Below, piece by piece: positions 14,952 to 22,475 of a stretch of 32,032 nt of DNA. A model generated the notes under the pieces. It made no database searches. It was not told the origin of the DNA and saw only the letters and a list, made by a program, of their open reading frames with translations. This stretch comes from an uncultured Eubacteriales bacterium (GTDB taxonomy: Bacteria; Bacillota; Clostridia; Oscillospirales; Acutalibacteraceae). How positions within the stretch are numbered: the stretch's first letter is position 1; each line of letters starts with the position of its first letter. The stretch covers positions 1 through 32,032 of the forward strand of contig ONAX01000012.1 in the NCBI GenBank assembly GCA_900315875.1. Direction: 5' to 3'. A program made the position numbers and the translations under genes.

Positions 14952-16161
14952 AGCTAACACTCCTTTGATATTCCCTTGCCAGCTTTATTCCGTTTTCCAT
15001 ATAGTCACTGCTGAAACGTCGGCTGATTATCTCGGCATAGCTGTTTCCGGGTTTTAATTTCCCAAGCTGATAATCAACGACACCGCTGTATTCCGGAAAA
15101 TGTTTTGATGTGAAACGCTGAATATCGGATAGTATCAGCTCTGCCCTGCGTCTGACATCAGGATTTCCGAAAACAGCGGCTTCCTTGATGTTTCTTATAG
15201 CCTCAATCTGGTCGGTTTCCGAAAAATCAATTTCAGGCAGGCTTGCAAGATAAAGCATCAGAAGGTGTATAAAGCGGATATCTTCAACAATAATTCCTGT
15301 GGAAGAAAGCGGATTTACATCTATCACACGCAGTTCAATGTGATTGATTCCGTTTTCTGCCAGTGCATCAAGACTGTTTGCACCTCGCGGTTTAAGACGC
15401 ACAGGATAGTATAGCTCAGAAACAGAGCGCAGATTTCCGTCATCGATGTATTTCTGAATACTGCTGATGTAACTGTTCAGGTCGGAATAGTCAAGCAAAG
15501 GAACAAAATGATTCCAATATCCCCTTTCTGAACATCGTATGGAAGAATAAACATTGCTTTCAGTTCCGACAGTACCGTCAGAAACAGGACTTGCCGCAGT
15601 CAGATATACCACAAGCCACGCGTATTCTGTAAGTCTTGATGCAAGCCGAAGGTAAATTTCGTTTTTGAATTCAGGATAATCATTCTTTGTATTATTTTCA
15701 AATGCGGCTTTCAGAAGCGGCTCCGAGAATGAAAAATTGAGATGTATACCCGAAAAAAGCATCTTTATTTTACCGTATTTCTGTGCAAGATACTGACGAT
15801 AAACAGACTTGCTTTGCAGACTGCCGGAATACTGAGCAACCGGGACTTCATCCTCTCCGCTTATTCTCGGAGGGTTAGAAAAAGGCCATAGCAGTTCACC
15901 GCTTTCACTCAGCTTTTTATTGATATATCTTTGCAGTTCAAGAAGCTGATCGTTAAGTTTTTGCGGATCGGTAAAAACATCGCCGATAAACTCAATCTGA
16001 TTTTCGCAGAAATCACGGTCAATATTTTTATGATTTTCAAACGGATGCGGCGTCTGCGCCAGAGTTCCGTCTGCGTTTACACGCAGACCTTCTCTTTCTA
16101 TGCCGAATTCTGCCTGTCTGATATATTTGCTAATAACTGCATTTTCAAGATCAAAAAGCAT
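14944..16161 (-). CDS. gshA: Glutamate-cysteine ligase (GshA type, stand-alone)
   Basis: A 405-residue protein similar to E. coli GshA and to the N-terminal half of bifunctional GshAB/GshF, making gamma-glutamylcysteine from glutamate and cysteine with ATP. Typical segments: FGIEREGLRV (about 18-27), ENQIEFIGDVF, HLNFSFSEPLL and IELRVIDVNPLSSTGI. The C-terminal ATP-grasp domain of GshF is absent and no gshB lies nearby, so the operon may stop at gamma-glutamylcysteine or build another thiol. It is the first gene after a promoter with the shared 19-bp operator. Confidence 0.88.
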   Translation of the reverse strand: MLFDLENAVISKYIRQAEFGIEREGLRVNADGTLAQTPHPFENHKNIDRDFCENQIEFIGDVFTDPQKLNDQLLELQRYINKKLSESGELLWPFSNPPRISGEDEVPVAQYSGSLQSKSVYRQYLAQKYGKIKMLFSGIHLNFSFSEPLLKAAFENNTKNDYPEFKNEIYLRLASRLTEYAWLVVYLTAASPVSDGTVGTESNVYSSIRCSERGYWNHFVPLLDYSDLNSYISSIQKYIDDGNLRSVSELYYPVRLKPRGANSLDALAENGINHIELRVIDVNPLSSTGIIVEDIRFIHLLMLYLASLPEIDFSETDQIEAIRNIKEAAVFGNPDVRRRAELILSDIQRFTSKHFPEYSGVVDYQLGKLKPGNSYAEIISRRFSSDYMENGIKLAREYQRSVSYV

Positions 16162-16224
16162 AATATCATCTCAATTCATTGCATATGTTTCAGATTTGTT
16201 TAATAGGTTTTATAATTCAAAATA

Positions 16225-16272
16225 TCCTATCTGTTCAGTAGGTATTATATCATATTAACAATTCCCTGTCAA
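16225..16272 (-). promoter_or_regulatory. gshA promoter with 19-bp operator
   Basis: On the minus strand: TTGACA (16267-16272), 17-nt spacer, TATAAT (16244-16249), then immediately ACCTA-CTGAACAGA-TAGGA (16225-16243). This is the same half-sites and 9-nt spacer as at cysK, placed over the start of transcription. A further AATAGG half-site lies at about 16202-16207. Repression under cysteine sufficiency is the likely logic. Confidence 0.8.
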
Positions 16273-16308
16273 TATTATTATTCAGAATTATCATTCAAAA
16301 ATGCTTCA

Positions 16309-16590
16309 CTAATTCAGCCCGGATGTTGAATAATACAAATCAGACGCAGTCATTCCTGCCTTTTCAAGATAAGCTCTGGCATTTTCTGTAAAGACATCCG
16401 AGTCCTTGAACGATTCTCCCTCAACCCCCGGAAAACCGATGAGCATATCATCCATACGCAGATGAAGAACAGCATCGTATTTCTGACTGTCGGAATCCTC
16501 TGTCAGACGGTAATAGTCAGCATAGGTGGTCATGTAATCCGTCCTGAGCTCATCGTATGTTGCACCGCACAATGCCTCCATCAGAAAAGA
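16309..16590 (-). pseudogene. C-terminal remnant of a tyrosine-protein phosphatase (Y_phosphatase3-like)
   Basis: About 94 residues from FLMEALCGATYDELRTDYM onward resemble the region that follows the catalytic P-loop in Firmicute tyrosine phosphatases of this class. The catalytic HCxxGxxR loop and everything before it are missing. The open frame continues a little further upstream, but those residues (MPGLFMPEYPP...) come from a terminator hairpin and are not homologous. It is a dead fragment left by a rearrangement at about 16600. Confidence 0.7.
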
Positions 16591-16629
16591 TAAACGAATT
16601 AAAGACTGATCAGGAGGATATTCCGGCAT

Positions 16630-16690
16630 AAAAAGACCCGGCACTATCTTATCGAGAGTACTTCTGATAAGACGATGCCGGGTTCAGTTA
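16630..16690. repeat. CCCGGCA hairpin repeat, copy A (also terminator of the next gene)
   Basis: An imperfect palindrome with outer arms ACCCGGCA/TGCCGGGT and inner arms around CTTATC/GATAAG, preceded on the + strand by a run of A (a run of U when read as minus-strand RNA). It can terminate the 16721-17452 gene. Two relatives lie near 26,222 and 29,857, sharing both arm sets and the flanking A-run and TTCAGTT/TTCAATT. Confidence 0.75.
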
Positions 16691-16720
16691 TTTATATTTT
16701 ATTGTGTTTACGAACGATTA

Positions 16721-17452
16721 TTATTTCTTGTTTTTCTTTGTGTTAAAGGAATCCTTTATAAACTGCTCCAGCCTGTCGTTTTCTTCCTCTCCGAAATTCA
16801 GGCGAATAAAATCCTTATTATACATCTTACTGTTTTTGTCAAACGTATATGAAACATTTTTTGTATAGCCGACTCTCACACGGCCACTGTTGCTGTGCCT
16901 CATATAATAAAAGTAAATGACAAAGAAGGAAACCATAGCCGGGCTCAACTCCCCGTCAATAAAATGAGCAATATAGCAGTCCAGATTATCCCTTACACAG
17001 TTCGGCTTAGTGACCTGACCGATCTGCCTTTCGTTTTCATAAACCGAAACCACTTCTTTTTTGCCGGCTCCCTTTACATAACAAAATATCGCTCTGTCCA
17101 TAAATGAAAATACATACTTCATATCGGCAACCGCTGTTTGTTCATAGTAAAACTGTCCCATGACATTATCTGTATTATTCAAGATGCTGTATATTTGTAA
17201 CTGTTTAGAATCCTTATAGAGCCAGCTCAGCGGAAGGGCGGCTTCCACCGCATTCTTTAATCCGTCATACGTTGAATACAAGATCAGATTTCCAGCAGCG
17301 TCTGTCAGCTCCAGCCTTCGGAAATAATCCCCGCCGATCATCGCAGCCGGCTTAATAAACGGAGTTGATCCCAAAAACAAAAGCTGTCCCTCTTGCCTTA
17401 CCTCAAATCTGTTTTCGCCGTTTGACATAACCTGATCAATTCTAAGTATCAT
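16721..17452 (-). CDS. Hypothetical protein, possible tubby/LURP-like beta-barrel
   Basis: A 243-residue cytosolic protein with no signal peptide or clear membrane segment. The alternating beta-rich pattern (GQLLFLGSTPF, LELTDAAGNLILYST, MKYVFSFMDRAIFCY) recalls the tubby C-terminal/LURP-like fold seen in other Firmicute proteins of similar size, but the resemblance is weak. The C-terminal 40 residues are charged (EEENDRLEQF...TKKNKK). It is monocistronic with a GGCGGG-type SD and ends at hairpin repeat A. Function is unknown. Confidence 0.7.
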   Translation of the reverse strand: MILRIDQVMSNGENRFEVRQEGQLLFLGSTPFIKPAAMIGGDYFRRLELTDAAGNLILYSTYDGLKNAVEAALPLSWLYKDSKQLQIYSILNNTDNVMGQFYYEQTAVADMKYVFSFMDRAIFCYVKGAGKKEVVSVYENERQIGQVTKPNCVRDNLDCYIAHFIDGELSPAMVSFFVIYFYYMRHSNSGRVRVGYTKNVSYTFDKNSKMYNKDFIRLNFGEEENDRLEQFIKDSFNTKKNKK

Positions 17453-17766
17453 ATCATTCCCGCCTTTAAACTATTAATAAACCAATTCTGTCATATTCAG
17501 TTTTTTCGTACACCCCACGGCGATGCATTGATATCAACTACATATCCTGCCGTTATTATCCATTATACATACATTCTCACATTTTTCAAGTGCGAAACCG
17601 CCTGTCTCGTTATTTCTGACTGTTACGTCAATATTCACCGGAATGCTGTGTATTTTTGGATGTTAATTTGATTTTTCGTAATAGGTTATGTTGTATGATA
17701 TTGGATTATACCGCAATATAAAAGGCTCTGCCCCATACCTGCAAGCCGGAATTTGTCAGGTGTTTT

Positions 17767-17889
17767 TCAGTACCCGAGGAATTCTTTCAGTTCTTTGTCC
17801 GGCAGATAAGCCGGCACATCACTTCTGATGAATCGTAAGTTACCGTGTATAATAATTCTTGAGTTTTTTGTATGTTCAAATAAGCTCAC
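17767..17889 (-). CDS. Small ORF or gene remnant (40 aa), unknown
   Basis: A GTG-started frame encoding 40 residues ending PAYLPDKELKEFLGY. The composition looks protein-like (RIIIHGNLRF precedes), and a TATAAT box lies about 30 nt upstream, but the SD is weak (GGGTGA). It may be the tail of a lost gene rather than a real small protein. Confidence 0.3.
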   Translation of the reverse strand: MSLFEHTKNSRIIIHGNLRFIRSDVPAYLPDKELKEFLGY

Positions 17890-17969
17890 TTAATCACCCA
17901 TAATTTCAATATATCTCATTATACCACACCCACCCCGCCCACGGCTACCCTTTTTCGCATTTTCACAAA

Positions 17970-17997
17970 AGAAAAAAGCCCCGCACGAGGCGAGGCT
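17970..17997 (-). terminator. Intrinsic terminator
   Basis: Minus-strand GCCTCGC pairs with GCGGGGC (one G-U) around CTCGT, followed by six U. It ends transcripts coming from the 18,0xx-18,9xx genes. Confidence 0.75.
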
Positions 17998-18011
17998 GCA
18001 AAGTCAAAATA

Positions 18012-18110
18012 TTAAACTGATCTGAATAATAACTGCTCCGGCGATGTGTCCGGCTTTTTCTCTATCTCTTTTCTTGCAAGCTCAAGGGCTTCTATGCGCT
18101 TTAGCACCTA
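18012..18110 (-). pseudogene. C-terminal remnant of an unknown coiled-coil protein
   Basis: About 30 codons read in one frame to a stop (LKRIEALELARKEIEKKPD, then TSPEQLLFRSV). The heptad-like, charged character suggests a coiled-coil tail. No start codon or upstream body is present. Confidence 0.4.
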
Positions 18111-18152
18111 TGCATACTCATATTAGAGGTGGGTACAGAGATTCTCGTTAAG

Positions 18153-18560
18153 TTAGTTTCTTATATATACTGATTCACCTATAAACAAATTATCTCCATC
18201 AATATACCAACAATCAGCATACAAGTTACTCTCAAATTTTACATTGCTGTCATAACGATAAGTTTTTAAGCCATATACCAGATCATTATTATCAAGTACT
18301 GAATAGCTGAAACTAACAGATCTGTTATCATATCCACCGGTAATGGTACAGGTTCCGTCCATTTCAAAAGTGATATAACTACTGCTGCCGGGAATACTCC
18401 ACTTACCAATTATCTGATCTTTCGGCTTAGCGTTAAAAACAAAAATAAACAGAATTGTTATAATCACTGCAATCACAACAGTTCCGGTAATAACCGACAA
18501 TACTATTACCCTTTTGTTTGAACCTTGTTTCTGATCTAAAGATTGCATTTCATTATCCAT
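18153..18560 (-). CDS. Membrane-anchored small protein with lipocalin/DUF5640-like domain
   Basis: A 135-residue protein: a short hydrophilic N-terminus, one strong transmembrane helix (about residues 18-43) and an extracellular beta-rich domain with IIGKWSIPGSSSYITFEMDG, which resembles the lipocalin-like/DUF5640 sequences of Firmicutes where GxW marks the first strand. The SD GGAGG is 9-10 nt upstream. It follows the SHOCT protein gene by 19 nt and shares its promoter. Function is unknown. Confidence 0.65.
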   Translation of the reverse strand: MDNEMQSLDQKQGSNKRVIVLSVITGTVVIAVIITILFIFVFNAKPKDQIIGKWSIPGSSSYITFEMDGTCTITGGYDNRSVSFSYSVLDNNDLVYGLKTYRYDSNVKFESNLYADCWYIDGDNLFIGESVYIRN

Positions 18561-18579
18561 AAAATGATACCTCCAAAAA

Positions 18580-18921
18580 CTATAATAAAAGCTTCCGTTT
18601 TTGCTGATTATATTCTTCCTCAGTGATTACACCGGAATCAAGAAGTTCCTTGAATTTTTTTAATTCATCAGCTTTGCTTTTCGGTTCCGTATTAATAATG
18701 TCTGAATCAGCAATATTTATATTTTGAGCTGTGAGATCAGGCTTTGTTAGTGTAAGCAGCAATCCGATAATTCCAAAAAAGAAACCAACAAAAAACCAGG
18801 ACTGAGCCGTTGACTTGTTATAACCACGGTTCTTGATAGTTTCGTAAGTTGCAAATCCAAAACCAAAACACCATGCTAGACCTATAATAAAGTAAATTAA
18901 CACGAGCGTAATATTATTCAT
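18580..18921 (-). CDS. Small membrane protein with C-terminal SHOCT domain
   Basis: A 113-residue protein with two hydrophobic segments (about residues 4-24 and 41-59), a short linker, and a C-terminal SHOCT motif (DELKKFKELLDSGVITEEEY, then QQKRKLL). SHOCT domains are short oligomerisation-type tails found on many unrelated membrane proteins. The SD AGGTGG lies 6 nt before the ATG. It lies divergent to the small XRE gene and could be regulated by it. Confidence 0.8.
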   Translation of the reverse strand: MNNITLVLIYFIIGLAWCFGFGFATYETIKNRGYNKSTAQSWFFVGFFFGIIGLLLTLTKPDLTAQNINIADSDIINTEPKSKADELKKFKELLDSGVITEEEYNQQKRKLLL

Positions 18922-18992
18922 ATTAAGCCACCTCTTTTTGTTAAATTCATTTGATAGCGTTAGATTATTAAGAACAATACTGTACTAAAATA

Positions 18993-19021
18993 AATATAGC
19001 ACACTTCTATTCTAAAGTCAA
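18993..19021 (-). promoter_or_regulatory. Promoter of the SHOCT/membrane protein pair
   Basis: TTGACT (19016-19021), 17-nt spacer, TATATT (18993-18998) on the minus strand. Two AGAATTCTTTA-like direct repeats (about 19025-19055) sit between this promoter and the divergent XRE gene and are candidate binding sites for its product. Confidence 0.65.
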
Positions 19022-19110
19022 TATAATTCTTTATGTTTAAGATAGAATTCTTTATATCTTTATAATTAATTCGGCTTTTAAAAAACTGTATATTTTGGAG
19101 TGTTGCAAAA

Positions 19111-19326
19111 TTGTATGTCCTGCCAAGAATAAGAGAGATACGTAAAGAGAGGGGATTATCGCAAGCAAAGGTTGCAAAAAGAATCGGGATGGAACAAACA
19201 CAGTACAGCAGATATGAACGAGGAGAAAATGAAATTAAAGTAAATGTACTTATTGATATTTGTACTGCTCTGAATGTTTCGTCTGATTATTTGTTAGGAT
19301 TATCAGACGATCCTACTCCGAGATAA
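19111..19326 (+). CDS. Small XRE-family (Cro/CI-type) DNA-binding protein
   Basis: A 71-residue protein that is essentially one helix-turn-helix domain: IREIRKERGLSQAKVAKRIG, then EQTQYSRYERGENEI, typical of XRE regulators of mobile elements. I used the TTG start at 19111, which has GGAG 10 nt upstream; the next in-frame start would cut into the first helix. It is the only + strand gene in the left two thirds of the window and faces the convergent excisionase gene. It is probably a relic regulator of an integrated element. Confidence 0.85.
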   Translation: MYVLPRIREIRKERGLSQAKVAKRIGMEQTQYSRYERGENEIKVNVLIDICTALNVSSDYLLGLSDDPTPR

Positions 19327-19433
19327 CTGATAATTCAATCAGGATATTTGTTTATACTTTCTGCCGTCCGGCGTAGTCTATATATCCCTCAAAAGGCAGA
19401 AAATATCAACTACTTACGGCAAACAAAAGAAAA

Positions 19434-19649
19434 CTATATCGTAGAAGTTTTGCAGATAAATTCTTCGAATTTTGTTCTTATTATGAGATAGCGGTTTCCG
19501 CAGAATACGGAAAAACCGCCGAGATTATCCTCGGCAAGTCGGCGCATTTTCTTTGTGCCGATGTTGAAATATGTTCCTGCTTCTTTGATGCTCAGAAGAT
19601 ACTTTTCGCTGATAGAAACCTCTTTATCGTTTTTTCTGACTTCGTTCAT
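19434..19649 (-). CDS. xis: Excisionase of the Tn916 Xis type, orphan
   Basis: A 71-residue winged-helix recombination directionality factor. It starts MNEVRKNDKEVSISEKYLLS and carries IKEAGTYFNIGTKKMRRLAE and CGNRYLIIRTKFEEFI, the pattern of Tn916-family excisionases. The start at 19649 has a GGGGG SD at 8 nt; the longer open frame has no support. In intact elements the integrase gene follows directly. Here the next sequence is the convergent XRE gene, so the integrase has been lost. Confidence 0.8.
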   Translation of the reverse strand: MNEVRKNDKEVSISEKYLLSIKEAGTYFNIGTKKMRRLAEDNLGGFSVFCGNRYLIIRTKFEEFICKTSTI

Positions 19650-19717
19650 AAAGCATACCCCCGTTAAAAATATTCGGCAGACACCCACACAAAATATGAG
19701 TGTCTGCCTTATCCGTA

Positions 19718-20300
19718 TTACTGATTTTTCATCAGTTCATTGACCCTTGCCTGCACCCTGCCGTAATCGTATCCGGCAGATGTGAGCTTTGCTTTGCGCT
19801 CGTCACCGTTTCCCCATTTGCCCTGGATTACTTCCTTTGCGATCTCGTCCACAGATTTGAGTGTCGGCTTTGCCATAAACTCGTTTACTCTTGCCTGAAC
19901 CTTGCTGTAATCATAACCTGCCTCAGTCAGCTTCTGTTTACGTTCATCTCCTGCTGCCCACTTTCCGGCAATGACTTCTTTTGCAAGTTCATCAACCGTT
20001 TTCTTTTTAGCCGTGGTTGCCGTTGATGTAGTTTTCTTTGCAGTAGTCTTTTTATACCCGTTATATCCGCAGTTCTTGACGGTATTCGGATAATCGGTAT
20101 AACAGTAGTCCATGTCAACATTTCCCCTGATGCCGTTGATTCTGCCCTCGGAAGAATACTGCCAGATACCGTATTTGTTCGCTGTGTATGTACAGCGATA
20201 GTTATACTGTGCTACCCACAGTGCATACTTTCCGGCTACTGAATTTGAGATGTAATTGTTCAGGTAGTAGGTTGAGCAATACAGTCCGGCGGCTTTGATT
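19718..20300 (-). pseudogene. 5'-truncated GH25 lysozyme with two Cpl-7 repeats
   Basis: About 193 residues correspond to the C-terminal half of a GH25 muramidase (AAGLYCSTYYLNNYIS, YALWVAQYNY, YGIWQYSSEGRINGI, GNVDMDYCY), a Lys/Thr-rich linker, and two Cpl-7 cell-wall-binding repeats (VDELAKEVIAGKWAAGDERK and VDEIAKEVIQGKWGNGDERK). The N-terminal half with the first catalytic Asp is missing. The 25 residues that keep the frame open upstream (MPCRSYFCIC...) are translated terminator and junk. It is a prophage or element remnant. Confidence 0.8.
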
Positions 20301-20330
20301 ATAAGGATAGTTCTTAATTCAAAAAAACGA

Positions 20331-20372
20331 AAAAAAGTAGCTGTGCAGATACAAAAATATGATCTGCACGGC
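20331..20372 (-). terminator. Intrinsic terminator after the anti-sigma gene
   Basis: On the minus strand, 11-nt arms (20362-20372 and 20340-20350; GTGCAGAT/ATCTGCAC core) flank an AT-rich loop and are followed by TACTTTTTTT. Confidence 0.75.
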
Positions 20373-20409
20373 ACATTGTCTATTTTTTAATGATATCTTT
20401 TTCTTTTTT

Positions 20410-21708
20410 TCAGCTCTGCTGATAAACTGTAATACCATTGAAAACAATTTTTTCTATGTTCTGAACATCAATAACGCATACAGAAGAATTGAAATTATTC
20501 CATTTGCTGTTATTTGGGAATATACCATACTCGCATCTGACAATGGTTTGTTTACCTTGATAGCTGCATCCGTCTGCAACAAGGTAGTATTTATTTCCAT
20601 TCTTTGTTTTTACATAACAGGATTCAGGGTCAAACCGTATTTTTTCTCCATCATGTTTTCCGTCATTTACGGCATTGATAGAAAAGCTGAATGTAGATAT
20701 ATTCATCACACCATCTGTTTCTTCATTGCCAAAAAGATCATAAAGAGTATTGTTATCAAGCTCATATTTGCATAATGAAATATCATTATCCACAGTAAAC
20801 TCGATTTTAAACGGCAGAGAATATGTCTTGACATATCCTTTTACTAATTCAAACTCATTGCCAACATAGATCAGATCCGTGTAGGCATTGCTGTTTGTAA
20901 ATATGTCATAGGAAGCGAGGCTTTCATTTTTGGCTTTGAGCTTTATAGCACTTTGAAAATTTGCATCAGACATATCCTTGTAGGTTTTCAGAGTTTCTTC
21001 AACACTTGCGGCTGTGTAGCTATAGCTGTTGATATTTATTTTCTTTCCAATAAGAGCATTTTCGCCAGATGTCCCTTCGACAGTCATATAAATAAGGATA
21101 TGAAGTATTTTTCCACCTTCCTCTACATCATAAAGAGCCTTTGATCCCATTCCGATTATTTCTGAATTATCATCTTCGATCTTAACTTCAAGATCATGCA
21201 CATTATCCGAATCCGGATCTCCGGTTGAGGTACTGTAGGCATTAAATCTGCATGGCTTGACAGTATTGAAACATCTGTCGGTAAATGTCCCGCCATCTTT
21301 TTTACTTACCCTTATATCAATAATATTTGCGCCTGAGTTTTCACCTCCTAATTTTATACTGTTGATCTGTATATTTGGATCCGAAATGCTTATTTTAGCA
21401 TCCCTGGCATTTGCCAGCGTCAGTGCAAAGCTATCTCCGCTGACGATAGAGCAGTAAACCATATATACACTTTCAGCTATAACCGGCAAACTGAATACAC
21501 TAACGATCAGCACTGCTGCCGCAGCTACTATAAACAGCTTCTTAAGAGTCAATTTGTTTTTCTTTGTTTTATTCATATGCAGACTCTCGCAGACTTTGTT
21601 CCTGACTTTGTCATAATCAACACCTGTGTTTTCATACAAGGTGCTTTCATCAGCTATATCTATATTTATCGGCAGCATAGCAGCATTATCAAGAAATGAT
21701 TTTTTCAT
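20410..21708 (-). CDS. Membrane anti-sigma-factor-like protein (DUF4179-type)
   Basis: A 432-residue single-pass membrane protein. The cytosolic N-terminus (about 1-53) would hold the sigma-binding segment, one transmembrane helix spans about 57-78 (KLFIVAAAAVLIVSVFSLPV), and the large outer domain is beta-rich, as in DUF4179 anti-sigma proteins of Clostridia. Its ATG overlaps the sigma gene stop (ATGA), the usual coupling for such pairs. It likely holds the ECF sigma factor inactive until an envelope signal arrives. The ligand is unknown. Confidence 0.75.
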   Translation of the reverse strand: MKKSFLDNAAMLPINIDIADESTLYENTGVDYDKVRNKVCESLHMNKTKKNKLTLKKLFIVAAAAVLIVSVFSLPVIAESVYMVYCSIVSGDSFALTLANARDAKISISDPNIQINSIKLGGENSGANIIDIRVSKKDGGTFTDRCFNTVKPCRFNAYSTSTGDPDSDNVHDLEVKIEDDNSEIIGMGSKALYDVEEGGKILHILIYMTVEGTSGENALIGKKININSYSYTAASVEETLKTYKDMSDANFQSAIKLKAKNESLASYDIFTNSNAYTDLIYVGNEFELVKGYVKTYSLPFKIEFTVDNDISLCKYELDNNTLYDLFGNEETDGVMNISTFSFSINAVNDGKHDGEKIRFDPESCYVKTKNGNKYYLVADGCSYQGKQTIVRCEYGIFPNNSKWNNFNSSVCVIDVQNIEKIVFNGITVYQQS

Positions 21709-22265
21709 AGCTTATATCCTCCTTGTTCAATTAATTTTTTTATTCTGGCTCTGGCACGATGAAGTCTGACCTTAACATTGTCAATGCTGATGCCCATATG
21801 ATCTGCTATCACACCTATCCTTTGATAATAGTAGTAATACCTTATTACTATTTCTCTATCCTCCGGATCAAGCTCCTGAATAATTCTGTACAATATTTCA
21901 TTAGCATCAGCTTGCTCAAGCCGATATTCAATGGAGAAACCATCTTCAGCAGCACAGCCAAATTCATCAATGTCAACCGTGATATTTTTTCTGACACTAT
22001 CCAATTTATCAAAAGCCTTTGTTTTTGAAATAGTACATATATATCCCCTCAGCGACCCATATTGGATTTTTTTGCAATTTTTCCACAATGTTATAAAAGT
22101 GTCCATTGCAGCCTCCTCTATATCCTCTGCGGTAAGAGAGCCTCTGCCGATATTGTATATAATCGAAGAAACAAGCGGAAGATATTCATTCATTATTTCG
22201 TTTAACGCCGCTTCATCATGCCTTTTCAGGCGGTCAATAATATTTTTGTCATCCTTCAAATTCAT
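21705..22265 (-). CDS. ECF-type RNA polymerase sigma factor
   Basis: A 186-residue sigma-70-family protein with region 2 (NEIMNEYLPLVSSIIYNIG...DTFITLWKNCKKIQYGSLRGYICTI) and region 4 (LDPEDREIVIRYYYYYQRIG, then VIADHMGISIDNVKVRLHRAR). I favour the ATG at 22265 over the adjacent GTG because of a GGAAG SD at 6 nt. It is translationally coupled to the membrane anti-sigma gene. A GTAACC/CGTTAT pair upstream may be its own target promoter. Confidence 0.9.
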   Translation of the reverse strand: MNLKDDKNIIDRLKRHDEAALNEIMNEYLPLVSSIIYNIGRGSLTAEDIEEAAMDTFITLWKNCKKIQYGSLRGYICTISKTKAFDKLDSVRKNITVDIDEFGCAAEDGFSIEYRLEQADANEILYRIIQELDPEDREIVIRYYYYYQRIGVIADHMGISIDNVKVRLHRARARIKKLIEQGGYKL

Positions 22266-22300
22266 CACCTGCTTCCGTGAACTTGACCGTTCTGTATATT

Positions 22301-22328
22301 ATAACGGTAAAAATGCGGTTTTGGTTAC
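22301..22328 (-). promoter_or_regulatory. Candidate autoregulated ECF promoter
   Basis: On the minus strand GTAACC (22323-22328) and CGTTAT (22301-22306) are 16 nt apart, with the AAC core at -35 that ECF promoters of Firmicutes often carry. It lies 36 nt before the sigma gene start. Autoregulation is inferred from spacing and motif only. Confidence 0.4.
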
Positions 22329-22442
22329 ATATCTTTTTCAAAATATTTACAAGCAGCATATTCTTAATGTTATATACATTTCCTTTGCTGCATCAATAAA
22401 CAATTATAGCAATTTCATTAAAAAACAATTTTACATACAGCA

Positions 22443-22468
22443 TAAAAAAGCACCTCCGAAGAGATGCT
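22443..22468 (-). terminator. Intrinsic terminator of the acetyltransferase gene
   Basis: AGCATCTC-TTCG-GAGGTGCT (22449-22468) followed by six U on the minus strand; 7 nt after the acetyltransferase stop. Confidence 0.88.
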
Positions 22469-22475
22469 AAAGGTT

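Larger units (their letters stand above)
17453..18152. other. Gene-poor stretch with small-ORF debris
   Basis: About 700 bp without an intact recognisable gene. On the minus strand it holds an open fragment at 17534-17662 (42 codons after a stop; contains VTVRNNETGGFALEKC), the 40-codon ORF at 17767-17889, a terminator at about 17970-17997, and the end of a decayed gene at 18012-18110. The pattern suggests repeated insertion and deletion. Confidence 0.55.

Noticed and set aside
16600-16644. N-terminal extension of the phosphatase fragment (MPGLFMPEYPPDQ)
   Set aside because: It is translated from hairpin repeat A and the adjacent junction and does not resemble the family; the fragment is dead rather than a short real gene.
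19346-19408. TTTCTGCC/GGCAGAAA inverted arms near the excisionase considered as an attachment site or terminator
   Set aside because: The loop is about 29 nt with no U-run, and no matching direct repeat was found elsewhere in the window.
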